Shown here: one piece after another, positions 25,962-34,735 of the stretch
Layout: every line of letters starts with the position of its first letter
How positions within the stretch are numbered: position 1 is the first letter of the stretch
Assembly (NCBI RefSeq): GCF_963677715.1
Contig: NZ_OY782495.1
Coordinates: 930,001 to 994,000 of the forward strand
Direction of reading: 5' to 3'
Length of the DNA stretch: 64,000 nt
Source: an uncultured Bacteroides sp.
GTDB taxonomy: Bacteria; Bacteroidota; Bacteroidia; Bacteroidales; Bacteroidaceae
The notes under the pieces: model-generated
What the model saw: the letters and a program-made list of their open reading frames with translations, nothing else
What the model was told of the DNA's origin: nothing
The model's database searches: none
Made by a program: the position numbers and the translations under genes

Positions 25962-26987
25962 ATGAAAAACAATAGTATTGAACTTCGAAACAACTTCATT
26001 TGCGATATAAAACAGATTATATCATCCGCCAGAGAGTCTGCAATAAGAAGTGTTGATTTTGAGAGGGTAAAAATGTATTGGAAGTTAGGTGAACGCATTT
26101 TCGTTGAAGAACAGCAAGAGAAAGAAAGAGCCGAATATGGAAAATATCTTATAAAAAACCTTTCTAAAGAAATAGAGCCTGAATTTGGCAGTGGTTTCTC
26201 GATAAGACAATTAGAGCGTGCAAGACAGTTTTATCGAACATATCCAATTACGACCGCACTGCGGTCGCAATTCAACTGGTCTCAGTACAAACTGCTTATG
26301 CAGATTGATAATGAGGACAAAAGAGAATATTATGAGCTGGAATCTGCAAATAACGGATGGACAGGGCGTGAACTGGAAAGGCAAATAAACTCGGGATTGT
26401 ACGAAAGGTTGTTGTTAAGCAATGACAAAGAATCGGTCTTAGCAGTTGCACGAAAACAAAGGACGCCTGAATTGCCTACGGAAATCATAAAAGACCCGAT
26501 GGTTTTAGAGTTCTTAGGGTTAAAGCGTGATGCCACATATTACGAGAAAGATTTGGAAAGTGCACTGATAACCAATCTGCAATCGTTTCTTTTGGAGTTG
26601 GGCAATGGATTTTCATTTGTCGCACGTCAAAAACGAATCTTACTGGAGGACGATGAATTCTTTATCGACTTGGTTTTTTATAATCGCTTGTTGCGTTCTT
26701 TCGTGATTTTTGAAATAAAAACGCATAAAATCACACATGCTGATATCGGACAACTACAAATGTATGTGAACTATTACGACAGAAACGAGAAAACAGCAGA
26801 CGAGAATCCAACCATTGGCGTCTTGCTTTGTGCCGACAAAAACAATGCAGTCGTTAAATATTCCCTTCCAGAGGAAAATAAAACGATAATGGCAAGTAAA
26901 TACCAGCTCTACTTACCAACAGAAAAACAATTATTGACGGAGTTGAAACGAGAAATAAAAGAGTTAGACGAAAATGCAAACTCCTAA
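25962..26987 (+). CDS. DUF1016/YhcG-family PD-(D/E)xK nuclease
   Basis: A 341-residue cytosolic protein with an N-terminal DUF1016 helical domain (about 1-165, with RQLERARQFYRTYP and SQYKLLMQI) and a C-terminal PD-(D/E)xK nuclease fold: FFIDLVFYNRLLRSFVIFEIK supplies the Asp and ExK, and IGQLQMYVNYYD the helical Q..Y motif. The family is widespread on mobile elements and near restriction systems; a role in DNA processing or defence is assumed. The ATG at 25962 is 44 bp after the recombinase. It overlaps the next gene by 14 bp. Confidence 0.88.
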   Translation: MKNNSIELRNNFICDIKQIISSARESAIRSVDFERVKMYWKLGERIFVEEQQEKERAEYGKYLIKNLSKEIEPEFGSGFSIRQLERARQFYRTYPITTALRSQFNWSQYKLLMQIDNEDKREYYELESANNGWTGRELERQINSGLYERLLLSNDKESVLAVARKQRTPELPTEIIKDPMVLEFLGLKRDATYYEKDLESALITNLQSFLLELGNGFSFVARQKRILLEDDEFFIDLVFYNRLLRSFVIFEIKTHKITHADIGQLQMYVNYYDRNEKTADENPTIGVLLCADKNNAVVKYSLPEENKTIMASKYQLYLPTEKQLLTELKREIKELDENANS

Positions 26988-28002
26988 TGAACATATTTCT
27001 CTGCTAACAGAACTACTTCCCCGATATCGGTCGATCAATATACTATACAGAGAAACTGTAGGCAAGTTTGTATTGAGTTTTGAAGCACAATGCACTATCA
27101 CTGACTTTTACAAGGAATTTAACGATATTCAGGCTTTTGAAAAAGCCGTTATGAATATACATCTCTCTACTGACAAAGAAAAGTCAGTACTAATTACATC
27201 CAACTTAAGAACAGAAATACAAAAGAATATAGACACATATACATCAAACAAAAAATTCTTTGATGGGATTAACGCTATCAATGTTTGTGCAGAAAGACAT
27301 AATCCACTTAACATCGAAATAGACGGACAGCTAAAGAATACCAATAAGCTATGGAAGGAGCTAACGCAAGTCAGAAACTCTTTGGAGTCGGCAAGCTGGC
27401 AAGATGATAAAATTGCAACACAACGCTTAACCAAAGAGGAAGAACGGCTTGAGCAGACCTATAAAAAGGAACAAGAGAAATTGAAAATTCTTTATGAGCA
27501 ACAGAAAGAATCCGATAATCACGCTTCGAAATACCTTGAAAATGTATTTCGAAGGATTTATGAATTAGGCTGTTCCTTTATCTCCCTGCTGGACAACTAT
27601 TTTCCTATTGAAAAAGAAAATATACCTGTATCTGAATTTATTACCGAAATATCAGAACCGGAGCGAGGACTACAAACCGAGATAGAACCTGACACGATTT
27701 TCAGGACAGATAAATATAAGAACCTGCTTATTTTAGAACAAAAGCTCATCACCGACAAATACCTGAACACAGACCTTCATTGGATTTCTACACATGAAAA
27801 TGGAAAAACCGATATAAAAAGACTTGTAACATTTCTTGTTGCCCTGATGGATAACAAATATTTTCTACCCGGAAAAGACCCGAAAATAAAAGCATTCTTC
27901 GAATCCCGTTATCACATTTCAATCGGTCAGAATTTTGAACGAAAAAGACGTGAACCGCTGCTAGATGAATACAAAGCGGTATTCTATGATTATCCGTTTT
28001 AA
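26974..28002 (+). CDS. RteC-like mobile-element protein
   Basis: A 342-residue protein with a charged coiled coil in the middle (about 150-195, RLTKEEERLEQTYKKEQEKLK) and a C-terminal domain of about 75 residues (LHWISTHENGKTDIKRLVTFL to the end) resembling the C-terminal fold of RteC, which controls excision of Bacteroides conjugative transposons. Such proteins are typical between the recombinase and replication genes of NBU-type units. It overlaps the nuclease gene by 14 bp, so the two are translationally coupled. Assignment by pattern and position; it may belong to a separate uncharacterised family. Confidence 0.55.
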   Translation: MQTPNEHISLLTELLPRYRSINILYRETVGKFVLSFEAQCTITDFYKEFNDIQAFEKAVMNIHLSTDKEKSVLITSNLRTEIQKNIDTYTSNKKFFDGINAINVCAERHNPLNIEIDGQLKNTNKLWKELTQVRNSLESASWQDDKIATQRLTKEEERLEQTYKKEQEKLKILYEQQKESDNHASKYLENVFRRIYELGCSFISLLDNYFPIEKENIPVSEFITEISEPERGLQTEIEPDTIFRTDKYKNLLILEQKLITDKYLNTDLHWISTHENGKTDIKRLVTFLVALMDNKYFLPGKDPKIKAFFESRYHISIGQNFERKRREPLLDEYKAVFYDYPF

Positions 28003-28190
28003 TTCCATCCGCTACGACCGTACTACGAAATCGTATCAGAAAGTATAATCGTAAATCATTCACTATCAAAAGACTGATTTTCATTCAACTACGATATCAG
28101 TCCTACCCCTCAGATTCATTTTATCTTCGTGGCATCGCATGATGATAGACCGGCCGGCTATCGGATTGCATGAATTATATTTTGTATGCT

Positions 28191-28493
28191 ATGAAGATAG
28201 ATGATTTAAAACAAAAACCGCTCTGGCAAATGACAGGTGAAGAGTTTCTCTACCTGCAACAAAATACGGAGCAAAAAGAGGTACAACCGACAATTGTTAA
28301 TTCTACCTCTAAAAAACATGTATATGGAATAGCCGGAATCGCACGGCTGTTCGGGTGCAGCATACCAACCGCTAACCGTATCAAGCAAAGCGGAAAGATT
28401 GACAAGGCTATTACACAGATAGGTCGAAAGATTATTGTCGATGCCGAACTGGCTCTTGAATTGGCAGGACATAAAACAGGAGGGAGGAAATAG
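28191..28493 (+). CDS. DUF3853-family helix-turn-helix protein
   Basis: A 100-residue protein starting MKIDDLKQKPLWQMTGEEFLYLQ, the usual opening of DUF3853 proteins on Bacteroides mobile elements, with a MerR/excisionase-like helix-turn-helix (YGIAGIARLFGCSIPTANRIKQSGKIDKAI) and a C-terminal wing. It probably binds DNA as an excision or copy-control factor. The ATG at 28191 is preferred over an upstream in-frame ATG at 28170. The next gene begins 2 bp after its stop, which makes them an operon. Confidence 0.8.
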   Translation: MKIDDLKQKPLWQMTGEEFLYLQQNTEQKEVQPTIVNSTSKKHVYGIAGIARLFGCSIPTANRIKQSGKIDKAITQIGRKIIVDAELALELAGHKTGGRK

Positions 28494-28495
28494 TT

Positions 28496-29542
28496 ATGGA
28501 TCTACAAATAAACGAGAAAATTACAATTCTCTGGCAATCTTCCCGTCTGACACTTACAGGCGAATATGTCACTTCCCCTGAAATTCTACGTGTACATGGT
28601 TCAGCAATCGGTACTTTAGGTAATTTCAGTGCGTCCATTGGGAAAGCTAAGAGCAAAAAAACATTCAATGTGTCGGCTATTGTAGCGGCCGCATTGAAGA
28701 ACGGAACTGTACTGCAATATGATGCTGAATTACCTGAAAACAAACGAAAGATTCTGTATGTAGATACCGAGCAAAGCCCTTATCATTGTCAGAAAGTAAT
28801 GAGACGCATTGCACGTATGGCTGGACTACCATTAAACAAAGAACCCGAAAATCTGGAATTCCTGTCATTACGCAGGCATACACCTGAAATAAGGATAGCG
28901 ATTGTAGAGAAAGCGATTTACGAAACAGAGGACTTGGGATTGGTAATTATCGACGGTATTCGGGATATGGTGTACGACATTAATAGTCCGAGCGAATCGA
29001 CCAAGATTATTTCCAAATTGATGCAATGGACAGATGAACGACAAATTCATATCCATACTATTCTGCACCAAAACAAGGCGGATGAGAATGCACGTGGTCA
29101 TATCGGAACTGAACTGAACAACAAAGCCGAAACAGTTTTGGAAGTTGCCAAAGATAAACTCGATAGCGATATAAGCACTGTTAAGGCTGTTCATATCCGG
29201 GCAATGGACTTCGAGCCGTTCGCTTTTCGTATCAACGATGATGCTCTGCCCGAACTGGCAAGCGATTATATGTTCTCCACGACCAAAAGCAAATCCCAAC
29301 ACTTCGACTACTTCGAGTTGACGGAGGAACAGCACAAGGAAGCTCTTACGGCAACCTTTGCAGAAACTGAATCCGTTGGGTATAAAGATTTAATGGAAGC
29401 TTTAAGACGTGGATACGCCACAATTGGGTGCATGTATGGCGAAAGTAAAATTGAGAAACTCAAGAAATTCTTGGAGAATAAGGGAATGATACGAAAGGAT
29501 GCCAACCGCAAGTACAGTTTCAATCCTACATTCTATTATTAA
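28496..29542 (+). CDS. RepA-like AAA ATPase of a mobilisable element
   Basis: A 348-residue P-loop ATPase. The Walker A region is the atypical GNFSASIGKAKSKKT (42-56) found in this mobile-element ATPase family, and Walker B is LVIIDGIRD (149-157). The C-terminal ~70 residues form a winged helix. These proteins are related to hexameric RepA/RecA-like helicases and likely support replication of the excised circle together with the primase downstream. It follows the DUF3853 gene directly. Confidence 0.8.
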   Translation: MDLQINEKITILWQSSRLTLTGEYVTSPEILRVHGSAIGTLGNFSASIGKAKSKKTFNVSAIVAAALKNGTVLQYDAELPENKRKILYVDTEQSPYHCQKVMRRIARMAGLPLNKEPENLEFLSLRRHTPEIRIAIVEKAIYETEDLGLVIIDGIRDMVYDINSPSESTKIISKLMQWTDERQIHIHTILHQNKADENARGHIGTELNNKAETVLEVAKDKLDSDISTVKAVHIRAMDFEPFAFRINDDALPELASDYMFSTTKSKSQHFDYFELTEEQHKEALTATFAETESVGYKDLMEALRRGYATIGCMYGESKIEKLKKFLENKGMIRKDANRKYSFNPTFYY

Positions 29543-29725
29543 AATACCTTGCCGTGACTTGGGTGTGTAGATAATAGGGCAAGGCAAGGCTTTCGCTTTT
29601 AGTGGTGGCGGAAGCCCCGTGCCTTACCTCGTATCCTATATACGCAATGTAAGGTAATGTAGTTTCACCGGGATTATATTCTCCCGTGAAAGAAAAAATC
29701 CATTCAATAATTAAATTCAAAACAA

Positions 29726-30631
29726 ATGAAATCGACAGATATAAACAGGTATCCCATTCAGGAATACCTTGCAGGGCTGAATATTTATCCTGCTAAAGAC
29801 AAAGGCTATTACGGTATGTATCATTCTCCTTTTCGGGAAGATAGCAACGCCAGTATGAAAATAGATTACGATAAGAACCTGTGGATTGACTACGGTTCAA
29901 ATGAAGGCGGAACGCTCATTGACCTTGTGATGCGAATAGAGAACTGCACCAATGGTGAAGCCATGCAGAAATTGGAACAATACCTGTCAGTAATACCCTC
30001 TTTTTCTTTTCAGGGGAATAATATCCCAAACAGGAAAGAGAAAGAACAGGAGTCTGCGATACACATAACAGGAGTTACACCAATAAACTCTTTCGCATTG
30101 ATTGACTACCTCCGTGAGCGAAAAATCAATGTTGATATAGCCAAACTGTATTGCAAGGAAATAAGCTATTCCGTAAATAACAAACCTTATTTTGCAATCG
30201 GTTTTCCGAATGATTCCGGAGGCTATGAACTAAGAAGCAAATATTTCAAAGGATGCACTTCTAAAGATATTACTTCACATTCAACTAAACAGGACACCTG
30301 TCAGGTATTCGAGGGTTTTATGGATTATCTTTCTTTCCTAACGATGAAGAATCTGCAATGCTCTCCTTCGAATGTGATAATAGTATTAAACTCGCTATCA
30401 AACCTGCCAAAGGTTACAGATACACTTGCCGGATATAAGTCCGTCGCCCTCTTCCTTGATAACGATGAAGCCGGAAAGCGAGCTGTTCAGAATCTACGCT
30501 CTGTTTGCAAAGAGGTCATCGACCAGTCTGTACACTATGCTAATTATAAAGACCTGAACGACTATTTATGCAACCGTCCAGCGCCAAAGCAAGCCGTAAA
30601 AAAGAAGCCTGGCAAAGGGTTGAAAATGTAG
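29726..30631 (+). CDS. Toprim primase-like mobilisation protein
   Basis: A 301-residue protein with an N-terminal CHC2-like fold that has lost zinc ligands (YPIQEYLAGLNIYP...YYGMYHSPFREDSNASMKID) and a C-terminal Toprim domain: VFEGFMDYLSFL supplies the Glu, VALFLDNDEAGKRA the DxD-type motif. It matches the short DnaG-like primases of Bacteroides mobilisable units, acting in replication of the transferred or circular form. A 183-bp spacer with a TTTCAC/GTGAAA hairpin separates it from the ATPase gene. Confidence 0.85.
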   Translation: MKSTDINRYPIQEYLAGLNIYPAKDKGYYGMYHSPFREDSNASMKIDYDKNLWIDYGSNEGGTLIDLVMRIENCTNGEAMQKLEQYLSVIPSFSFQGNNIPNRKEKEQESAIHITGVTPINSFALIDYLRERKINVDIAKLYCKEISYSVNNKPYFAIGFPNDSGGYELRSKYFKGCTSKDITSHSTKQDTCQVFEGFMDYLSFLTMKNLQCSPSNVIIVLNSLSNLPKVTDTLAGYKSVALFLDNDEAGKRAVQNLRSVCKEVIDQSVHYANYKDLNDYLCNRPAPKQAVKKKPGKGLKM

Positions 30632-30662
30632 TCCGCTGCTGCTACCGAAAGAGGCTTTTGAA

Positions 30663-30800
30663 AAAGCCATAGCCTATTAGGGATTTTTCTTTACGTTCCC
30701 GTTTCACTACCACTAAAAAATCCCAATAGGCAAAGGGTGTTCCCCCTTTTGAATCCCCCTGAGCGGTCTGATGACCGCAGTCGCTTCGGAGCGACTATTT
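30663..30800. other. Candidate oriT: four consecutive hairpins upstream of the relaxase
   Basis: Between the primase and relaxase genes lie four inverted repeats in series: CCTATTAGGGATTTTT (30673-30688) with AAAAATCCCAATAGG (30716-30730), AAAGGG/CCCTTT (30732-30749), GCGGTC-TGAT-GACCGC (30763-30778) and GTCGCT-TCGG-AGCGAC (30780-30795). A structured non-coding segment directly 5' of a MobV gene is the normal location of oriT. The exact nick site cannot be assigned by eye. Confidence 0.6.
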
Positions 30801-30892
30801 ACAATGATAAATCATTGTCTACTGACACAAGATAGTCGGTAGGATTGATTTTCCAATCTTCAAAGTTACGAACTTTTTTATTTAAAATAGTC

Positions 30893-32245
30893 ATGGGATA
30901 TGTTGTTCTCCATTTAGATAAATCACCGCGAAACGAAGCGGCGATGACAGACCATATAGAACGGAAAGTAATAGCTCCGAATGTCGATCCGAAACGGACA
31001 CATCTGAATAAAGAGTTGGTTCCATTCCCCGAAGGGGTAACCAACAGGACAGAAGCTATAAAGTACAGGATACAAAATGCAGAATTAAGCCGTAAGGTCG
31101 GAAAGAACCAAGTACAGGTTATTCGGCTTATACTATCGGGCAGTACAGAGGATATGTTGCGGATACAAGCCGAAGGAAAGCTCGATGACTGGTGTCGGGA
31201 TAGTATGGATTGGCTTAAAAAAGAATACAGAGAGAAAAATATTGTGGCAGCGACATTGCATCTGGATGAAGATGCTCCGCATATTCACGCGTCGGTAGTC
31301 CCGATTGTTCAGGGAGAACGAAGACAAAAGAAAACAAACAAAGTACAGGAAGTTCCTAAAAAACAGTATAAGAAGAAAAATGCAAACAGACCCCGGTTAT
31401 GTGCTGATGATGTAATGACTAAAGAAAAATTGATCCATTATCAGGACAGTTATGCAGAAGCGATGGCTAAATACGGGCTGGATCGTGGCATCAAAGGATC
31501 GGAAGCCCGCCATATCAGTACATCGGAGTTTTATCGCAATCAAAAAGAAGAATCCAATAACTTGCAGATAAATATAGGGTTATTATTGGCTCAGGAAGAA
31601 GCCAAAAGAAACAGCATCGAACAACTCAGGCGACAGGAACAGGAGGCAAAACAAAATTACGAGCGGGTAGAAAACCTGAAACAACAAAAAGAATCGGAAC
31701 TAAAAGAAAGTATTAGTTCTCTTGAAAAAGAGAGGCAGGAGGTATATGAAAAAGTGAGGGATATGTACGACCGAAAGGATGAAGCAAAGGAAAAGTTTCT
31801 GAATATGCACGAATACACCCAACAGAAAGAACAGGAGATTGTTGCTGCCGAAACTCGCTTGGAACAACTCAAACTAAATTATGAACCGTATAAGGCACAG
31901 GAAGACTTAAATCTGCTATTTGGAGTCTTTCCGTATTTAAGTGAACGTCTGCGTATAGCGCAACTATGTAAAGCCATAGGATTGACAATAGATGCTACAA
32001 AAAGGCTTTTTAATGGAGAATCCCTATCTGTTACCGGCAAGCTCCATTCTCCTGAACATAATCAGTATTTTGAAGCAAAAGATGCTAAGTTGCAACTTTT
32101 TAAAGACCGGGAGAACCCCGATAAACTAAAATTATCCATTAATGGAAAAAATATCATTGACTGGTTCAGGCTGAAATTTCAAGAGCTAAAACAGTCAGTC
32201 AGAGCGATTCAAAAGCCGGAAAAGAGCAAAGGAATTAAGATGTAA
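30893..32245 (+). CDS. MobV-family (Pre/Mob) relaxase
   Basis: A 450-residue plasmid recombination/mobilisation relaxase. The N-terminal catalytic domain has the three-histidine-like metal motif HLDEDAPHIHASVVPI (about residue 122-137), typical of MobV HUH nucleases, and an RNHDIxR-like start region (HIERKVIAPNVDPKRT). Residues ~225-340 are a long coiled coil. The ATG at 30893 (MGYVVLHLDKS) is the family start; the frame is open further upstream without similarity. It should nick oriT just upstream and lead DNA transfer by a helper conjugation apparatus. It is followed by the cargo operon with its own promoter. Confidence 0.9.
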   Translation: MGYVVLHLDKSPRNEAAMTDHIERKVIAPNVDPKRTHLNKELVPFPEGVTNRTEAIKYRIQNAELSRKVGKNQVQVIRLILSGSTEDMLRIQAEGKLDDWCRDSMDWLKKEYREKNIVAATLHLDEDAPHIHASVVPIVQGERRQKKTNKVQEVPKKQYKKKNANRPRLCADDVMTKEKLIHYQDSYAEAMAKYGLDRGIKGSEARHISTSEFYRNQKEESNNLQINIGLLLAQEEAKRNSIEQLRRQEQEAKQNYERVENLKQQKESELKESISSLEKERQEVYEKVRDMYDRKDEAKEKFLNMHEYTQQKEQEIVAAETRLEQLKLNYEPYKAQEDLNLLFGVFPYLSERLRIAQLCKAIGLTIDATKRLFNGESLSVTGKLHSPEHNQYFEAKDAKLQLFKDRENPDKLKLSINGKNIIDWFRLKFQELKQSVRAIQKPEKSKGIKM

Positions 32246-32270
32246 TTATAGCTGTTTCTCAAATAATTAG

Positions 32271-32278
32271 TATCTTTG
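32271..32278 (+). promoter_or_regulatory. Candidate -7 element of the Hsp70-helicase operon
   Basis: TATCTTTG matches TAnnTTTG exactly and lies 24 bp before the Hsp70-like start. No consensus -33 is found upstream, so strength or regulation is uncertain. Confidence 0.45.
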
Positions 32279-32302
32279 TCGGCAAAGAATTATATATAGT
32301 AT

Positions 32303-34729
32303 ATGGCGACAGATATTAACATTCAGAGTTTATTCCCTGCATTAAGAAACTCACAAATTGCAAGACCAACGACTGACGTTTTTAATACGACTTTTATCGG
32401 TATTGATTTTGGAACTTCTACGACAGTTGTTTCAGTTGCAACTATTGACAAGAAAACAAAAGAAATTTTGACTGCCCCAATTTGGTTAAACCAAAAACTT
32501 TATGACGGAGCGATAATGTCGTCAGAAAAAATTCCGACTGTAATTGCTTGGCACAATCAACAACTATTAGTTGGAAAAGGAGCTGTAGACTTAAAATATC
32601 AACTCAAAAAAGGTGTCAATGTTTGGTACTCGTTCAAAATGGAATTGGGCGAAGACCTTGGCTCAAAATATTATAACAGCGAACTTGACCGAAATAGCGA
32701 CTTCCCTATTTTGAATCCAAAAGACGCTACAAAAGTTTTCTTTCAATATCTGAAAGCACAAATTGACCGCTATATAAGAGAAAAAAACTTGCCCCCAAAT
32801 GTTCAATTTGCAGTAAGTATTCCAGCTTCGTTTGAGGCAAATCAACGGAAAGAATTGATTTATGCACTTGAACAAAACGGAATTTCAATTAACAAGCAGT
32901 CTTTAATAGACGAGCCGAATGCGGCTTTTCTTAGTTATGTTCAAGTTTCTTCGTTAGAAAATAATCCAATATCAATTCCAGACGGAGATAACCCGAAAAT
33001 TTTAGTTTTTGATTTTGGGGCGGGAACCTGTGATGTTTCCATACTTGAATTGGGTAAAGACTTAAACGGCATTTACTCTAAAAATCTTTCTATTTCAAAA
33101 TTCGAAAAATTGGGTGGCGATGATATAGACCGACTTATCGCTATTGATTATTTGTTTCCGCAACTTCTTAAAGAAAGCGGAATGAATAAAAATGATTTTA
33201 GAACACCTGAAAAAAATAGAATAGTAAGCCAGCTTCTAAAATCAGCAGAGCAACTAAAAATAATGATTTGCGAAAACATCGCTTTACAAACAAATAATCG
33301 GATTTTACCAGCTAACGCAACAAGCAAAGATTATGTTTCAGTTGGCAATCGTGTTGAAGTTGACACAAGAAAAGGGCTTTTGACATTGACAGAACCTAAA
33401 CTTTCTTATGCAGAGTTTAACGAAGCAATGAAAGCGTTTTTAAAATCTTCTTCAATCGTTCCATACAAGACCAAAATTGTAGAAGATGAATTTGCGACAA
33501 TTTTCAGTCCAATTCAAACCGCACTAAAAAAGGCTTCACTAAGCAAAGACGAAATAGACTATGTTTTGTTTATTGGAGGAAGTTCTAAAAACCCGTATGT
33601 ACAAGCCGCTTTGAAAGAGCATTTCAAAGAATCAGATTTGTTAGTTCCAAGAGATTTACAAACTCACGTTTCATCAGGTGCAGCAATTCACTCACTTGTT
33701 TACAATGGCTTTGGGAAAAATATTATTCAGCCAATCACAAGTGAGCCGTTTCTTGTAATTACAAAAGATGAAACACCAAAAGTGATTCTCAAAGCAGGAA
33801 CGCATATACCTTGCGACCTAATCGTAATTGATGATTTGGTAACGAGCCAAGACGGACAACAAGCCATTGAATTGCCAATCTGTTTAGGAAATGTAAACAA
33901 ACTTCTTTACAACATAAAAATTGTAAGCGGAAATTCGCAAGGTTTCAAACGCAATACACCTGTAAAGTTGGAATTGGAAATTACCACCGACAAACTTTTA
34001 CTTGCACGAGCAACAGCCGTAGGACAACAAGTAATGGTTGAGCCAATAAACCCATTTGCAAACAAAGAATTGACCACTGAACAAAGAATTGTTTTGAAAG
34101 CAGAGCGACAAGCAAACCTTGAAGCAGAACAGAATGGTGGAAAACCCACCAAACAAGGTTTGACAACACTTTACAAGGCTTATGAAAAAGTTGGTAACGA
34201 TTTTAGAGCAGCAGAAACTTTGGAACTCTTAAATGAATTATACCCAAGCAAGTCTAACTATAATAGTATTGGAGTCTTATATTCAAGTGCAGGATATGAT
34301 GATAAGGCATTAGAATACTATGAATTGGCATATACTCACGACAAAGATTCTACAACTGCATTTAACTATGCTTACAAATTAAAGGACAAAGACAGGACAA
34401 AATTCAAAGAGATATTAGAAGAATCATTACGCCTTGACCCTGACAAACCGCATAGTTTGTATGAATTGGGACGTTTGCTGAAAAAGGAAAATAATCCAGA
34501 GGGTAAAAAGAAAATCCAACAGGCCTTTGATACTTGGAAAAAGAAATTTGACACAAACCAAATGAGCGAAAGCGATTATAGTTGGTTATCGTCAGCAGCA
34601 GACGAATTAGGAATGAGAGATTTTGCACAACAAGTAAGAGAATCAAAACCTCAATTTAGCGGAGAAAAATTATATAATTCAGAAAACCTAACCGTTACTT
34701 CAAGAGAAGAAGGGTTAATAAAAAAGTAA
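32303..34729 (+). CDS. Hsp70-like ATPase with C-terminal TPR region
   Basis: An 808-residue cytosolic protein. The actin-fold ATPase shows phosphate-1 GIDFGTSTTVV (33-43), the connecting segment IDEPNAAFLSY, phosphate-2 LVFDFGAGTCDVSILEL, and the adenosine motif LFIGGSSKNPYVQ. The substrate-binding half is diverged from DnaK, and residues ~620-780 contain TPR-like repeats (AYEKVGNDFRAAETLELLNELYP, NSIGVLYSSAGYDDKALEYYELAY), which replace the usual lid. It is therefore a specialised Hsp70, not the housekeeping DnaK. The next gene begins 6 bp after its stop. Likely role: ATP-driven recruitment or remodelling of a target or partner, in a defence-type module; this is inferred from context. Confidence 0.88.
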   Translation: MATDINIQSLFPALRNSQIARPTTDVFNTTFIGIDFGTSTTVVSVATIDKKTKEILTAPIWLNQKLYDGAIMSSEKIPTVIAWHNQQLLVGKGAVDLKYQLKKGVNVWYSFKMELGEDLGSKYYNSELDRNSDFPILNPKDATKVFFQYLKAQIDRYIREKNLPPNVQFAVSIPASFEANQRKELIYALEQNGISINKQSLIDEPNAAFLSYVQVSSLENNPISIPDGDNPKILVFDFGAGTCDVSILELGKDLNGIYSKNLSISKFEKLGGDDIDRLIAIDYLFPQLLKESGMNKNDFRTPEKNRIVSQLLKSAEQLKIMICENIALQTNNRILPANATSKDYVSVGNRVEVDTRKGLLTLTEPKLSYAEFNEAMKAFLKSSSIVPYKTKIVEDEFATIFSPIQTALKKASLSKDEIDYVLFIGGSSKNPYVQAALKEHFKESDLLVPRDLQTHVSSGAAIHSLVYNGFGKNIIQPITSEPFLVITKDETPKVILKAGTHIPCDLIVIDDLVTSQDGQQAIELPICLGNVNKLLYNIKIVSGNSQGFKRNTPVKLELEITTDKLLLARATAVGQQVMVEPINPFANKELTTEQRIVLKAERQANLEAEQNGGKPTKQGLTTLYKAYEKVGNDFRAAETLELLNELYPSKSNYNSIGVLYSSAGYDDKALEYYELAYTHDKDSTTAFNYAYKLKDKDRTKFKEILEESLRLDPDKPHSLYELGRLLKKENNPEGKKKIQQAFDTWKKKFDTNQMSESDYSWLSSAADELGMRDFAQQVRESKPQFSGEKLYNSENLTVTSREEGLIKK

Positions 34730-34735
34730 GAAACT

